64,000 nucleotides of DNA from Halalkalibacterium ligniniphilum (lineage in GTDB: Bacteria > Bacillota > Bacilli > Bacillales > Bacillaceae_D): positions 1 through 64,000 of the forward strand of contig NZ_ANNK01000054.1 in the NCBI RefSeq assembly GCF_000334155.1, read 5' to 3'. The stretch's first letter is position 1; every line of letters starts with the position of its first letter. The position numbers were made by a program, and so were the translations under genes. This document shows positions 32,151 to 41,195 of the stretch, piece by piece. The notes beneath the pieces were generated by a model that had not been told where the DNA came from, did not search any database, and saw only the letters and a list, made by a program, of their open reading frames with translations.

Positions 32151-32650
32151 AAGCGGCGAAAATCCTTTCCAATTGTTCTACGAATCAGGGTGCTTGTTTC
32201 ATACTGTTGCTGACCGTTATGGTCAAACAAAGCAATGCGTGTAACAGTAAGTATTGAAGTCCGAGGAGAAATGGTTATCTCGGCTGATGTTCCCTCTTTC
32301 GTTGAAGCGAAAAAGGATTGTCCAGTGTCATCCTTCAGTTCAAGAATGAGATGAACATTTGCTGGCGTAAGTTGTCCGTCAATTTCAAGCTGTACGTTCC
32401 CCTCATTGTTCACCGTTTGAATAAGGTAAGGCCTGTCTGTCGAGTTCTCATGGGCGGCTCTGAGCATTGTCAGGATCAGGTTTGCTTCTTGGCGCAGCTG
32501 ACTATGGTTTTGAACCTGATTCGATGATTGGAATGCACCAAGTAGGACTTGAGAAATGAGAACAATAATAATGGATGAGAGAGCTAAGGTGAGCATCACT
32601 TCAACGAGTGTGAAGCCCGATTGATTTTTGTAGCATTTCACACATCTCAC
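32147..32650 (-). CDS. type IV prepilin-like minor pilin
   Basis: A 167-residue leftward product with a class III signal: KNQSG then FTLVEVMLTLALSSIIIVL, where cleavage after Gly would leave N-methyl-Phe and the Glu at +5 needed for assembly. The hydrophobic helix runs to about residue 38, followed by a small beta-rich domain. It resembles PilV/PilW/GspI-type minor pilins; I cannot assign the exact subtype. It overlaps both neighbours by 4 nt (ATGA-type), so the three leftward prepilin genes form a translationally coupled operon. Confidence 0.88.
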   Translation of the reverse strand: MRCVKCYKNQSGFTLVEVMLTLALSSIIIVLISQVLLGAFQSSNQVQNHSQLRQEANLILTMLRAAHENSTDRPYLIQTVNNEGNVQLEIDGQLTPANVHLILELKDDTGQSFFASTKEGTSAEITISPRTSILTVTRIALFDHNGQQQYETSTLIRRTIGKDFRRL

Positions 32651-33759
32651 CTTCCTTCATGATTAAGCTCTGATATACGGAAATAATCGAACGATCCTGT
32701 TCCCTCTTCACCAGCAAGCATGACACCTACGTACCGTTGACCAGCTGTTCTTTTCATCGCATACCTTCCTTGATATTTTTCCCCGGTTCTCATGTTCAGC
32801 AGCTGAAAGGAAACATCCTGCTCCTGATCCGAAAATAAAGTTGGCGTAACCTCTATTTTAATAAGCCAGCGTTCATCGGCACGGGTCATATCTGTTTGAA
32901 TTGATACTGGAGGTGAACAGGTTGGAGATTCATTCCCGTTTTTTCTTTCTCTAACGACAATTGCCCCTTTGGGAAATCGTGTCGAGCATCTGTGCCGCAA
33001 GCTAGGGTTTAACTCAAGAAGTAATCCTGTATCTGCCATGTATGACCCATTTGAATCAGTCGAGACTGCTGAGTCAAGAAAAACACCAGCACGATGAAAG
33101 GTAGAACGGTTTGATTTTTCTTTTTGAAAAGAAACAACCGTCTCAATTCGGTAGGCTGGATAAGAGATTGGCACAAATAACAGCTTTTCCGTGCTTTTGG
33201 TGAAGGAAGCACGAAGATGAACCGCGTGTTCAACATCCCATTGATCCTTGCACATCCCACCGTTACAGATTGCTCGCCCTGATTGAAGCAGTTCATGAGC
33301 GGTGAGCTGGCTACGTACATCTTGCAATTGATTTGTATAAGCAAAGGTTTCGGTTAATAATGTGTCAAAATTTGCATCTCGAAAGATTTGAACGTGAAGT
33401 TCATACAATGAAAAGTTCGGGTCTTTTTCTGCTATCGCCCGTACATAAAAGTTTCGCTGATTTCGTTCGATTTGACATGTACTTGCATCAAACTGTGGGA
33501 TTGTTTGAAACACAGGGTGGCTACAAGGAATGATCGTTTGTCTGTCATCTGGTTGCTCAGGCTGATAATTCGTTTCTAGCACAACTGAAATTTCTCTTGC
33601 AAGGTCTGTGGCAAGCAGGCGTTCTTCATTTCGCGAAGAAAACAACATGCCTTGAGAAAAAAATGAAAAAAATGCAGTTAAAACAATGGAAAGGATCGCA
33701 ATTGAAAGCAAAAGCTCAAGTAAGGTGAATCCAGACTGTTCACGTATAGAGATTTTCAC
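32647..33759 (-). CDS. type IV prepilin-like minor pilin, large
   Basis: First gene of the leftward prepilin operon, about 370 residues. REQSG then FTLLELLLSIAILSIVLTAFF is a prepilin signal with Glu at +5. The C-terminal part (residues about 190-365) contains ERWLIKIEVTPTLF and GRYAMKRTAGQRYVGVMLAG, resembling a jelly-roll/concanavalin-like module. A GTG at 33759 has GGTGAG 7 nt upstream and gives MKISIREQSG; a GTG at 33771 and an ATG further upstream are alternatives. Divergent from the rightward pilus genes, with about 150 nt between them. Confidence 0.83.
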   Translation of the reverse strand: MKISIREQSGFTLLELLLSIAILSIVLTAFFSFFSQGMLFSSRNEERLLATDLAREISVVLETNYQPEQPDDRQTIIPCSHPVFQTIPQFDASTCQIERNQRNFYVRAIAEKDPNFSLYELHVQIFRDANFDTLLTETFAYTNQLQDVRSQLTAHELLQSGRAICNGGMCKDQWDVEHAVHLRASFTKSTEKLLFVPISYPAYRIETVVSFQKEKSNRSTFHRAGVFLDSAVSTDSNGSYMADTGLLLELNPSLRHRCSTRFPKGAIVVRERKNGNESPTCSPPVSIQTDMTRADERWLIKIEVTPTLFSDQEQDVSFQLLNMRTGEKYQGRYAMKRTAGQRYVGVMLAGEEGTGSFDYFRISELNHEGR

Positions 33760-33906
33760 GTTGTGTCTCACCAGCCTAATCAATAAAAATTTAGAGCGAT
33801 TTACCACGTGGACGTTTCTTTTAAACTTATCTACTTTAGTATACAATACTAACGAACTACCTAGTTGTTATCATCGATTAAAAATGACTCACAGGGGGCA
33901 TCTTTT

Positions 33907-34737
33907 ATGGCTGTTAATATAGGATTCACCGTCCTCGCTGGTTTGATTGTCTTTCTTCTTTTTACTCAACTTAAATGGTTTGACTTGAAGAAACGATTAT
34001 CTATAAGTAGCATTTCAGTGTTACTTGCATTGATTACACAGGTTTTTTACTATCTCTTTTCCTTTACCGTAGCCTTAACAGCTCTCGGCATACTTTTAGT
34101 TCTCTTTTCCTATTTATTAACGAAACTTGCAGAAGAGCATGCTAACCATCAAGAGGGTTTGGCTGAAGATAACATAGCTCAAAACGGCTTCTCTCATGAC
34201 GAACAAGAAATATTGACTGTAAATAAAATAGAGGATGAGCAGCAAAGCAAGAAAAAGCAACGCTCACCTTTTTTAGGAGAAGCAGTCTTTGAAAAACAAG
34301 ACAATGCTTTAGAAGTAGATAGATTAGTAGGTACTAGGCTGAACAGTACTTTAGAAGAACATGAAATGGATCGTGATGAAGCCAGCAACATTCATGGGAC
34401 TGGACAAGGTAAGACAAGCAATGAAGATGTTGCAAGGATGGAAACAAAACCATTGGTAGATGAGGAAGATGAACTGACCCTTCTTGTGAATCAGCGTCTC
34501 TCACCTCTTTTGGATGACATAGAAAATGAAGAAACGCTTTTTCATAGAACGAATACATATGAAATGACGAAAGAGGAGCAGGAACAAAAGAAAAATGAAC
34601 GTCATGAAAAAAATCTAGAGAGTTTCATACATAATCAGGAAAAAAATGAGGAACAAAGCCTAGATGTTTTCTCTTTGCAAACGGATCGGCGTGAATTGTT
34701 TACTCAGCTTGAAGAGGAAGCACAGTCAAACAAATAA
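33907..34737 (+). CDS. membrane protein with acidic tail, pilus locus, unknown function
   Basis: A 276-residue protein I do not recognise. Three hydrophobic segments occupy residues about 3-80 (IGFTVLAGLIVFLLF, SISSISVLLALITQVFYYL, VALTALGILLVLFSYLL). A 190-residue hydrophilic cytoplasmic tail very rich in Glu, Asp, Asn and Lys follows. AGGGGG at 33893-33898 is 8 nt before ATG 33907; the frame is open upstream without a good site. It is the first rightward gene of the pilus locus, 23 nt before the vanW-like gene, so it may be an accessory pilus factor. A TACAAT hexamer at 33842-33847 could be its -10. Confidence 0.75.
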   Translation: MAVNIGFTVLAGLIVFLLFTQLKWFDLKKRLSISSISVLLALITQVFYYLFSFTVALTALGILLVLFSYLLTKLAEEHANHQEGLAEDNIAQNGFSHDEQEILTVNKIEDEQQSKKKQRSPFLGEAVFEKQDNALEVDRLVGTRLNSTLEEHEMDRDEASNIHGTGQGKTSNEDVARMETKPLVDEEDELTLLVNQRLSPLLDDIENEETLFHRTNTYEMTKEEQEQKKNERHEKNLESFIHNQEKNEEQSLDVFSLQTDRRELFTQLEEEAQSNK

Positions 34738-34760
34738 CGATTAAGGAGGGGGAGAATAGG

Positions 34761-36152
34761 TTGAATCGAATATTGTTTTTTAAAACATGGCTACTGTTAT
34801 GTGGCTTAACTGCTTTCTTTCTCTCATTTTCGTATGCAGGCTCGTGGGCTTTTGAGCATTATGGAGTGCTTGAAGAGCGGTTACCTGAGCAAACAAGTGT
34901 TGGTGAGGTAAACGTTAGTAACGACAGGCTTTCCACTGCCAAGGAAAAGCTTGAGGAAGAAATGATTCAATGGAAGGACCGTGCGTCCATTTCCATTGTA
35001 TTTTATGAGAAGCGAGAACTGTTAAGCTCAGAGTTTGTAAGCTTTCATATTGAAGAAGCCATTCAAGAAGCACAGCAGCAAGGAAAAGGAACGCTTGAAG
35101 GAGAGGTCAGTAGAAAAGAGGCTGATCGTGTGATAGAGCGTCTTGTTCCAGCTGATATTTTGCCTTTCGTTCAGCGAGATGCGTTATATCGATTTATTGA
35201 AGAACAGCTAGTCGATCTGCAAAAAGTGTCCATTGAAGTGGACATTAGTGATTATTTAACAGAGACCTATGCTGTTTCAGCTGAAGATGTGGCAGCCGTT
35301 GCCTCGATTCAATCAAATGAGCCTTTGCTCTATTTGCAACAGTGGGCACCCGTTTTGAATGACATGGTAATTGAGGCGAAGGGCTTCTTTTCCCTTCAAG
35401 GAGTAATGGAGGAGAACGGAGAAGCAATCGTGGAAGGAGATGCACTTCGTATTCTTAGCTCGGCACTCTATCAAGCATTTGTTCAGAGCAATTTTCAATT
35501 GATCGAACGACATATAGGACACATATTACCTCCTGAAATTGAGCCTGGCTATGACGCATATGTGAATCGAAATGAGATGGATTTAAAAGTGTACAATCCA
35601 AATCATCATTCATACCGACTCAAGGTAAGCTATGAGGGCAATGAATTGAGCGTAGCCTTAATTGGGAAAGCCTTTATCTATGATTATCGTCTTGAGCTTA
35701 CGGAGGAAAGAGAAATTCAACCTGAGAGAGTCGTTCAATTTTCACCAACTCGGCGTAGCGGGGATCGCCAAGTGTTAGTGCTTGGTCAAACAGGGCATTT
35801 GTACACAATGTACCGAACCGTTTACCGTCTAACAGGGGAGGAAGTGGAATCAGAACGATGGAGTGAAGATTATTATCCTCCGCAGCATCAGATCGAAGAG
35901 TGGAGTCTTAAAGAACAGGATCAAGTGCCTCCACAACCGAGTGTAGATCCAACACCGTTAAACCCAGTTCCTCAAAGTCCTATTTTCCCTGAGGCAAATG
36001 GGGCATCATTCAGCGAATCACCTATTCGCGAAGCAGAATGGAATCAGAACGAAGAGGAGGAAGGTGGCTTTCAGGTTGGAGAGCCTTTTCATTCTGAACA
36101 AAATGAGGTAAGCCCAAACCATGCTTTAGAAGGGGCATCAAAAGGGGATTAA
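34761..36152 (+). CDS. VanW-like protein of the pilus locus
   Basis: A 463-residue protein with an N-terminal uncleaved or signal-anchor helix (residues about 7-28) and an extracytoplasmic body. The region YVNRNEMDLKVYNPNHHSY to about residue 340 is recognisably the VanW-type domain, followed by a G5-like stretch (QVLVLGQTGHLYTMYRTVY) and a Pro/Glu-rich tail. VanW domain function is unknown. Start is TTG at 34761, with AAGGAGGGGG at 34744-34753. It lies immediately before pilB, so a role in passing the pilus through the thick cell wall is plausible but only inferred. Confidence 0.78.
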   Translation: MNRILFFKTWLLLCGLTAFFLSFSYAGSWAFEHYGVLEERLPEQTSVGEVNVSNDRLSTAKEKLEEEMIQWKDRASISIVFYEKRELLSSEFVSFHIEEAIQEAQQQGKGTLEGEVSRKEADRVIERLVPADILPFVQRDALYRFIEEQLVDLQKVSIEVDISDYLTETYAVSAEDVAAVASIQSNEPLLYLQQWAPVLNDMVIEAKGFFSLQGVMEENGEAIVEGDALRILSSALYQAFVQSNFQLIERHIGHILPPEIEPGYDAYVNRNEMDLKVYNPNHHSYRLKVSYEGNELSVALIGKAFIYDYRLELTEEREIQPERVVQFSPTRRSGDRQVLVLGQTGHLYTMYRTVYRLTGEEVESERWSEDYYPPQHQIEEWSLKEQDQVPPQPSVDPTPLNPVPQSPIFPEANGASFSESPIREAEWNQNEEEEGGFQVGEPFHSEQNEVSPNHALEGASKGD

Positions 36153-36175
36153 ATGTAAGAAAAGAGGTGAGATGC

Positions 36176-37831
36176 ATGTCAAAAGAACGGAAGCGACTAG
36201 GGAACTTACTTGTAGAAGCGGGTCTCATCACAGCAGAACAGTTACAAGAGACACTTATGACAAAAAAGGATGGGCAAAAGCTCGGTCATGCCTTAATCGA
36301 ACGGAATTATCTCTCCGAGGAACAGCTCATTGAAGTTCTAGAATATCAGTTGGGTATTCCGCAAATTCGCTTGTACCGTTATCCTATTGATACGACGTTA
36401 ATGAGTGTTGTCAGTAAAGAATTTGCCCTCAGAAATGAACTGATTCCGATTAAAAAAGAGGGCAACCGACTTTACGTAGCGATGGCTGACCCGATGGATT
36501 ACTTTGCCATTGATGATTTACGTTTAGCCACAGGGTATCAAATTGAAACAATGATTGCTGCAAGAGAGGAAATTGCTCAAGCGATTCACAAATATTACAC
36601 CCTTGAGGATTCCATCTTCGACCTAGACGTTACTGAGGAAGAGCTAGAATCTGTTATTCGTCAGGAGGACGATGATGCTCCTGCGATTAAGCTTGTTAAC
36701 CAAATTCTTTTATTAGGCCTCAAGCAACATGCGAGTGATATTCATGTTGATCCCCAAGACAAGCATCTGCTCATTCGCTACCGAGTAGACGGGGTATTAA
36801 AAACGGAACGGGCTTTTCCAAAAAACATCCAAAATGTACTGGTTGCACGAATAAAAATTATGGCAAACCTGAACATTACAGAAACACGGTTACCTCAAGA
36901 TGGACGAATTAATGTAACGCTGGAAGGGATGCCCGTTGACTTGCGAATATCAACGTTGCCAACCGTTTTTGGTGAAAGGATTGTCATCCGTATTTTAGAT
37001 TTAGGAAGTAAGCGGACTATGCTCTCTCAGCTTGGTTTTAATAAAATCAACTATCAAAAATTCATAAAGCTTATCGAACAGCCGAGTGGGATGATTTTAA
37101 TTACTGGACCGACCGGTGCGGGAAAATCATCGACGTTATATGCTGCGTTGACCCATCTAAATACTGATCATGTGAACATTATTACCATTGAGGACCCAGT
37201 TGAATATCAAATGGAAGGCATTAATCAGGTGCAAGTAAACAGTCAAATTGGGCTAACGTTTGCTACAGGTCTTCGGTCCATTTTGCGACAAGATCCGAAC
37301 ATTATCATGGTTGGCGAAATACGGGATTTGGAAACGGCAGAGATTGCCATTCGAGCGTCATTAACTGGACATCTTGTTTTAACAACTCTTCATACGAACA
37401 GTGCCATTGCCACCGTCCCTCGCTTGTTAGATATGGGGATAGAGCCATATTTGGTTGTTTCTTCGATCACTGGAATTGTCGCGCAGCGGCTTGTTCGACA
37501 GCTTTGCCAAGAGTGCAAAGAAATCGTGACTCTGACTGAAATGGAATTGGAGCTGTTTGAAAAACGTGGGATGGACGCTGACAGCATTTACAAAGCCAAA
37601 GGCTGCCCTCACTGCGGCGGAACTGGTTATAAAGGTCGACTAGCGATTCACGAGGTTCTTGTCATTGATGATGAAATGCGCCAAATGTTAATGAACAAAC
37701 AACCGGTTTCGATGATTCGTGAATATGCGCTTCGTTCTGGGATGATTTTTCTGATTGATGATGGATTATTTAAAGTCAAACAAGGCTTGACAACGATAGA
37801 GGAAATCATGCGTGTCGTCGTTAATGAATAG
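36176..37831 (+). CDS. pilB: type IV pilus extension ATPase
   Basis: PilB/GspE-type hexameric ATPase that powers pilin polymerisation. The 551 residues begin with an MshEN-type N-terminal domain (about 5-150, KRLGNLLVEAGLITAEQL), a domain that in several PilB/MshE proteins binds c-di-GMP. Then follow Walker A TGPTGAGKSSTLYA, the Asp box, Walker B PNIIMVGEIRD, the His box LVLTTLHTNSA, and a zinc-binding CQEC...CPHCGG near the C-terminus, typical of extension ATPases. AGAGGTGA at 36163-36170 favours ATG 36176 over GTG 36167. Confidence 0.95.
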   Translation: MSKERKRLGNLLVEAGLITAEQLQETLMTKKDGQKLGHALIERNYLSEEQLIEVLEYQLGIPQIRLYRYPIDTTLMSVVSKEFALRNELIPIKKEGNRLYVAMADPMDYFAIDDLRLATGYQIETMIAAREEIAQAIHKYYTLEDSIFDLDVTEEELESVIRQEDDDAPAIKLVNQILLLGLKQHASDIHVDPQDKHLLIRYRVDGVLKTERAFPKNIQNVLVARIKIMANLNITETRLPQDGRINVTLEGMPVDLRISTLPTVFGERIVIRILDLGSKRTMLSQLGFNKINYQKFIKLIEQPSGMILITGPTGAGKSSTLYAALTHLNTDHVNIITIEDPVEYQMEGINQVQVNSQIGLTFATGLRSILRQDPNIIMVGEIRDLETAEIAIRASLTGHLVLTTLHTNSAIATVPRLLDMGIEPYLVVSSITGIVAQRLVRQLCQECKEIVTLTEMELELFEKRGMDADSIYKAKGCPHCGGTGYKGRLAIHEVLVIDDEMRQMLMNKQPVSMIREYALRSGMIFLIDDGLFKVKQGLTTIEEIMRVVVNE

Positions 37832-37842
37832 GAGGGAGAGCA

Positions 37843-38883
37843 ATGAAAGAACGATTAGAAGAGCTGCTGAAGGAAGCTTTTACAAAGGGTGCCTCCGACA
37901 TTCATTTAACAGTTGGTCTGCCCCCGATGCTCCGTATTAATGGTGAGCTTGTTCGTTTTGCACAGGTCAGCCTAAAGCCTAGTGACACAGAGGGGATGGC
38001 AAAAGCAGTTATTCCTGAACCACTGTGGGAAAGGTTTCATAAACAAGGTGAGCTTGATTTTTCCTATGGTATTCCAGGCTTGTCTCGTTTTCGGATCAAT
38101 ACTTTTTTTCAACGTTCTTGCATCTGTCTTGCGATCCGTGTCGTACCAACTGTGATTCCAACATTGAGCCAATTGAACATGCCGTTAATCCTTCAACAGA
38201 TCGCTAAAAAGCCTCAAGGTCTCGTCCTTGTGACTGGGCCAACAGGGAGCGGCAAGTCAACGACTCTTGCGGCTATGATCGATTATATTAATGAACATGA
38301 AAAAAAGCACATTATTACTCTAGAAGACCCAATTGAATATTTGCACAAGCATAAAAAATCCATCGTCAATCAGCGGGAGGTTGGGTTTGATACCCTTAAT
38401 TTTGCGAATGGACTCAAAGGATGTCTTCGTCAAGACCCTGATATTATTCTTGTAGGAGAAATGCGCGATTTTGAAACCATTTCAATTGCTTTGACGGCAG
38501 CAGAAACTGGGCATCTCGTTCTCGGAACCTTACATACGACTGATGCACCATCAACGATTGATCGAATCATTGATGTGTTTCCACCAGCGCAACAGTCTCA
38601 AATAAGAATTCAGCTTTCCGCCGTTCTTGCGGCAGTCATTTCGCAACGACTATTTAAAACAAAAGACGGTAAAGGACGCAGAGCAGCAACAGAAATTCTT
38701 ATCAACAACGCAGCAGTGAAAAACTTGATCCGGAATGGAAAAGTGCACCAAATTCAAAATGTAATGCAAACAAGCAGGGCGGCTGGTATGCATACATTGG
38801 AAATGTCAATTAGAGAATTATTAGAGCAGCGTGTTATTTCTCAGGAAGTCGCTGCGCCATACATAGATACAGGTGAACAATAA
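37843..38883 (+). CDS. pilT: type IV pilus retraction ATPase
   Basis: PilT drives pilus disassembly and so twitching. The 346 residues show the short PilT N-terminus (ASDIHLTVGLPPMLRINGEL), Walker A TGPTGSGKSTTLAAM, Walker B PDIILVGEMRDFETI, the His box GHLVLGTLHTTDAPSTIDRIID, and no tetracysteine zinc motif, which separates it from PilB. GGAGGGAGAGC precedes the ATG. Together with PilB it implies dynamic pili rather than a simple competence pseudopilus, since B. subtilis comG lacks a pilT. Confidence 0.95.
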   Translation: MKERLEELLKEAFTKGASDIHLTVGLPPMLRINGELVRFAQVSLKPSDTEGMAKAVIPEPLWERFHKQGELDFSYGIPGLSRFRINTFFQRSCICLAIRVVPTVIPTLSQLNMPLILQQIAKKPQGLVLVTGPTGSGKSTTLAAMIDYINEHEKKHIITLEDPIEYLHKHKKSIVNQREVGFDTLNFANGLKGCLRQDPDIILVGEMRDFETISIALTAAETGHLVLGTLHTTDAPSTIDRIIDVFPPAQQSQIRIQLSAVLAAVISQRLFKTKDGKGRRAATEILINNAAVKNLIRNGKVHQIQNVMQTSRAAGMHTLEMSIRELLEQRVISQEVAAPYIDTGEQ

Positions 38884-38884
38884 A

Positions 38885-40090
38885 ATGGCTCTTTACAAGT
38901 ATAAAGGACGAAATCGGCAAGGAAGAATCGTACAAGGTCGCATAAAAGGGGAGCATGAAAAGGACGTGCGCTTAGCCTTACGAGAAAACGGGGTGATTGC
39001 AACAGAAGTGACAGAATTAAAAGGGGTTCTCTATCAAGAGATCACCTTTAGGCGAAAAGTAAAATTACGTGATTTTGTGATTTACTTACGCCAATTTGCA
39101 ACCATGGTTAAAGCGGGAATTTCCGTTGTGAATGCAACCGAAGTATTGGCAGAACAAACAACAAGCAAACCTCTTAAGCAAGCCCTTGAAAAGGTTTTAG
39201 ATGATTTACGTGAGGGGAACTCATTTTCTGATTCGGCTGAGCGACAGCGACACATTTTTCCTCCTCTTTTTACAAATATGATTCGAGCTGGAGAAGCAGG
39301 GGGAAATGTTGATAACATTCTCGAAAGACTAGCCGAATACTATGAAAAGCAGCATCGTACAAAGCAAAAAGTAATGTCTGCTCTTTCTTATCCTTTCGTG
39401 GTAGGAATGATTGCGATGGTCGTTGTTGTATTTCTTCTTTCCTACGTTGTACCTGCCTTTGCAAATATTTTTCGCTCATATGGTGAAGAGCTTCCCCTTA
39501 TGACACAATTTGTTCTTCAAGCAGGTGTTTGGTTTCAAGCATGGTGGTGGGGTTTGTTGATTTTTGGAGTCATTTTCTACAGCTTGTTTCGTTGGTGTAA
39601 GCAGATTCCTAAAGCTACCTATTATATTGATAGTATCCTGTTGAAGGTGCCTTTATTCGGACAACTGTTTCAAAAAGCGGCTCTTGCTCGTTTAACAAGG
39701 ACGCTTAGCTCGCTCTTAGCAAGCTCGGTACCTGTATTGCAAGCATTCTCCATTGCTGAGCGAGTTGTTGGGAACGAAGTCATTGCGACAGTGATTCGTG
39801 GTTCGCGCAATTCGCTTGAGCGCGGCGAATCGATTACATCGCCAATGAAGGAGCATTGGGTGATTCCATTACTTGTTACGCAAATGATAGCTGTAGGAGA
39901 GAAAGCAGGCTCCTTAGATACAATGCTAGATAAAATCGCTGACTTTTATGAGGCTGAAGTAGATGCCACAACGGATCGATTGAAAACACTCATTGAACCA
40001 TTCATGATTGTTTTATTAGCTGGTATCGTTGGAATCATCGTTGCAGCGATTGTCCTACCGATGTTTGAAATGTTTGGCACAATTAACTAG
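38885..40090 (+). CDS. pilC: type IV pilus inner-membrane platform protein
   Basis: PilC/GspF polytopic platform that couples the ATPases to the pilin. The protein has two repeated GspF domains (residues about 65-185 and 265-390), each with helical cytoplasmic segments (FATMVKAGISVVNATEVLA; LASSVPVLQAFSIAERVVG) and three membrane helices in total. AGGTGA at 38871-38876 is 8 nt before ATG 38885, which lies 1 nt after the pilT stop. 401 residues, normal for the family. Confidence 0.94.
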   Translation: MALYKYKGRNRQGRIVQGRIKGEHEKDVRLALRENGVIATEVTELKGVLYQEITFRRKVKLRDFVIYLRQFATMVKAGISVVNATEVLAEQTTSKPLKQALEKVLDDLREGNSFSDSAERQRHIFPPLFTNMIRAGEAGGNVDNILERLAEYYEKQHRTKQKVMSALSYPFVVGMIAMVVVVFLLSYVVPAFANIFRSYGEELPLMTQFVLQAGVWFQAWWWGLLIFGVIFYSLFRWCKQIPKATYYIDSILLKVPLFGQLFQKAALARLTRTLSSLLASSVPVLQAFSIAERVVGNEVIATVIRGSRNSLERGESITSPMKEHWVIPLLVTQMIAVGEKAGSLDTMLDKIADFYEAEVDATTDRLKTLIEPFMIVLLAGIVGIIVAAIVLPMFEMFGTIN

Positions 40091-40161
40091 CAATAAAGCT
40101 TTCCAATTTATAGGGTTCTTTGGTATGATGATTTGTATAGGATAATACTTTAACAATACTA

Positions 40162-40244
40162 ACAAATGTGGAATGCAATGAAAGGCTACCTGTATTTGGG
40201 CACTTGGGTAGCGTGGAGCAAGTAGTGCAACCGGCCAATTTTGT
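40162..40244 (+). promoter_or_regulatory. class II cyclic-di-GMP riboswitch before the major pilin
   Basis: The conserved core of the c-di-GMP-II aptamer is present: GGAA..CAATGA at 40170-40181, TTGGGCACTTG at 40196-40206 and AGTAGTGCAACCGGCC at 40221-40236. ACAAATGTGG (40162-40171) pairs with CCAATTTTGT (40235-40244) at 8 of 10 positions and forms P1. Class II c-di-GMP riboswitches control type IV pilin genes in Clostridioides difficile, which fits the pilin gene 125 nt downstream. The P1 3' strand is also the terminator 5' arm, so ligand binding should permit transcription. A TATGAT at 40124-40129 may be the -10. Confidence 0.9.
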
Positions 40245-40270
40245 ACCTAATATGGACAAAATTGGTTTTT
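40235..40270 (+). terminator. riboswitch-controlled terminator before the pilin gene
   Basis: CCAATTTTGT (40235-40244) pairs perfectly with ACAAAATTGG (40256-40265), followed by TTTTT. The 5' arm is the same ten bases as the P1 3' strand of the aptamer, so the two structures exclude each other. Confidence 0.9.
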
Positions 40271-40369
40271 GTTTGCGTTTAAAGCTGATAGGTTATGGGA
40301 ACTGAGACTTTAGGCTTGTTAATATTATCATAAAAAATGTTAAAAAACTGGAATTTAGGAGGGGGACAA

Positions 40370-40822
40370 ATGAAACAACAAGTATCAAAGCTTCTTAAAA
40401 ATCAAAAAGGATTAACGCTCATTGAGTTACTTGCCGTTGTTGTCATTTTAGGCATTATTGCGGCGATTGCTGTACCGAGCATCGGCGGAATTATTGATAA
40501 TAGTCGAAAGGATGCTCATGTGGCAAACGCCCAGCAAATGATTAGTTCAGCAAGACTAGCGGTTACAGGAAATGGAAGCCTACAGCCGAGAGGTGGGGAC
40601 ACGATCGAAATTTCACTCGAGTATTTGGAGGACGAAGGATATATTGAAACGGTCATTGATCCAGATGGAGATGAACAGAGCTATGATCGTGATGATTCGT
40701 TTGTAGCTGTATCCAGAGAAGGAACACAATATACATATGAAGTGACGCTCATCGGTGAGAAGAGAAGCATTTTGAGAAAAGGTGAATTCGAATTAGAAAG
40801 AGATATTGTGGAAGATAACTAG
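40370..40822 (+). CDS. type IV major pilin
   Basis: A 150-residue prepilin. A 17-residue basic leader ends in NQKG, then LTLIELLAVVVILGIIAAIA with Glu at +5 and the Pro kink shortly after (VPSIG). A short globular domain follows (residues about 45-150) rich in Gly, Asp and Glu, with no cysteine pair, so no classic D-region disulphide. AGGAGGGGG at 40357-40365 sets ATG 40370. The very strong ribosome site, the riboswitch and the position after pilC mark it as the major subunit. Processing is presumably by the prepilin peptidase two genes' distance downstream. Confidence 0.92.
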   Translation: MKQQVSKLLKNQKGLTLIELLAVVVILGIIAAIAVPSIGGIIDNSRKDAHVANAQQMISSARLAVTGNGSLQPRGGDTIEISLEYLEDEGYIETVIDPDGDEQSYDRDDSFVAVSREGTQYTYEVTLIGEKRSILRKGEFELERDIVEDN

Positions 40823-41041
40823 ATTACGTTTATAGAATGGCAGACTCAAATGTGTAGGAGCAAGGTCCTTGTAGGTGACAGGTTGTAGCGATGAGATTCG
40901 ATAGGATGCTTCAACTTTTCAGGATATAGGGTGTGTTTTCTAATAGAGTCTGTCTTTTTTTATTCGTTATGAAAATAAAGATTTTTTAACATCTGAGTTT
41001 ATCGACGTAGTTAAAAATTTAAAGGCCTAAGTATAACAGCA
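40823..41041 (+). other. gene-free interval after the pilin gene
   Basis: CAGACTC (40841-40847) is complementary to GAGTCTG (40946-40952), which is followed by TCTTTTTTT; with a loop of nearly 100 nt this could be the 3' terminator of the pilin transcript or a structured element. The loop has no motif I recognise. No convincing gene is present on either strand. Confidence 0.4.
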
Positions 41042-41085
41042 ACGAAGGCTTTCGCTATGAAGGACTTGGCGAAAAGCCAAGTTTT
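41042..41085 (+). repeat. 44-nt hairpin motif, copy A, before pilD
   Basis: The sequence from ACGAAGG to AAGTTTT is 39/44 identical to the copy at 42160-42203. CTTGGC (41065-41070) pairs with GCCAAG (41076-41081) and is followed by TTTT, a weak terminator. An alternative helix TCGCTA/TGGCGA uses half of that stem. The function is unknown. Confidence 0.65.
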
Positions 41086-41195
41086 GTTTATCGTAAATTG
41101 GCGATAAAAGCAGGATTTTTCGAATGGAATTTTGAAAGAATACATGATTGGTTGTTTTTAAATTTGATGCTATATTCAAAGAGGTTTTAAAAAGA

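Noticed and set aside
29793-33759. Considered as a comG-type competence pseudopilin operon
   Set aside because: The large PilX/beta-helix protein, a separate PilT and the c-di-GMP-controlled pilin fit a true type IV pilus better than the comG pseudopilus.
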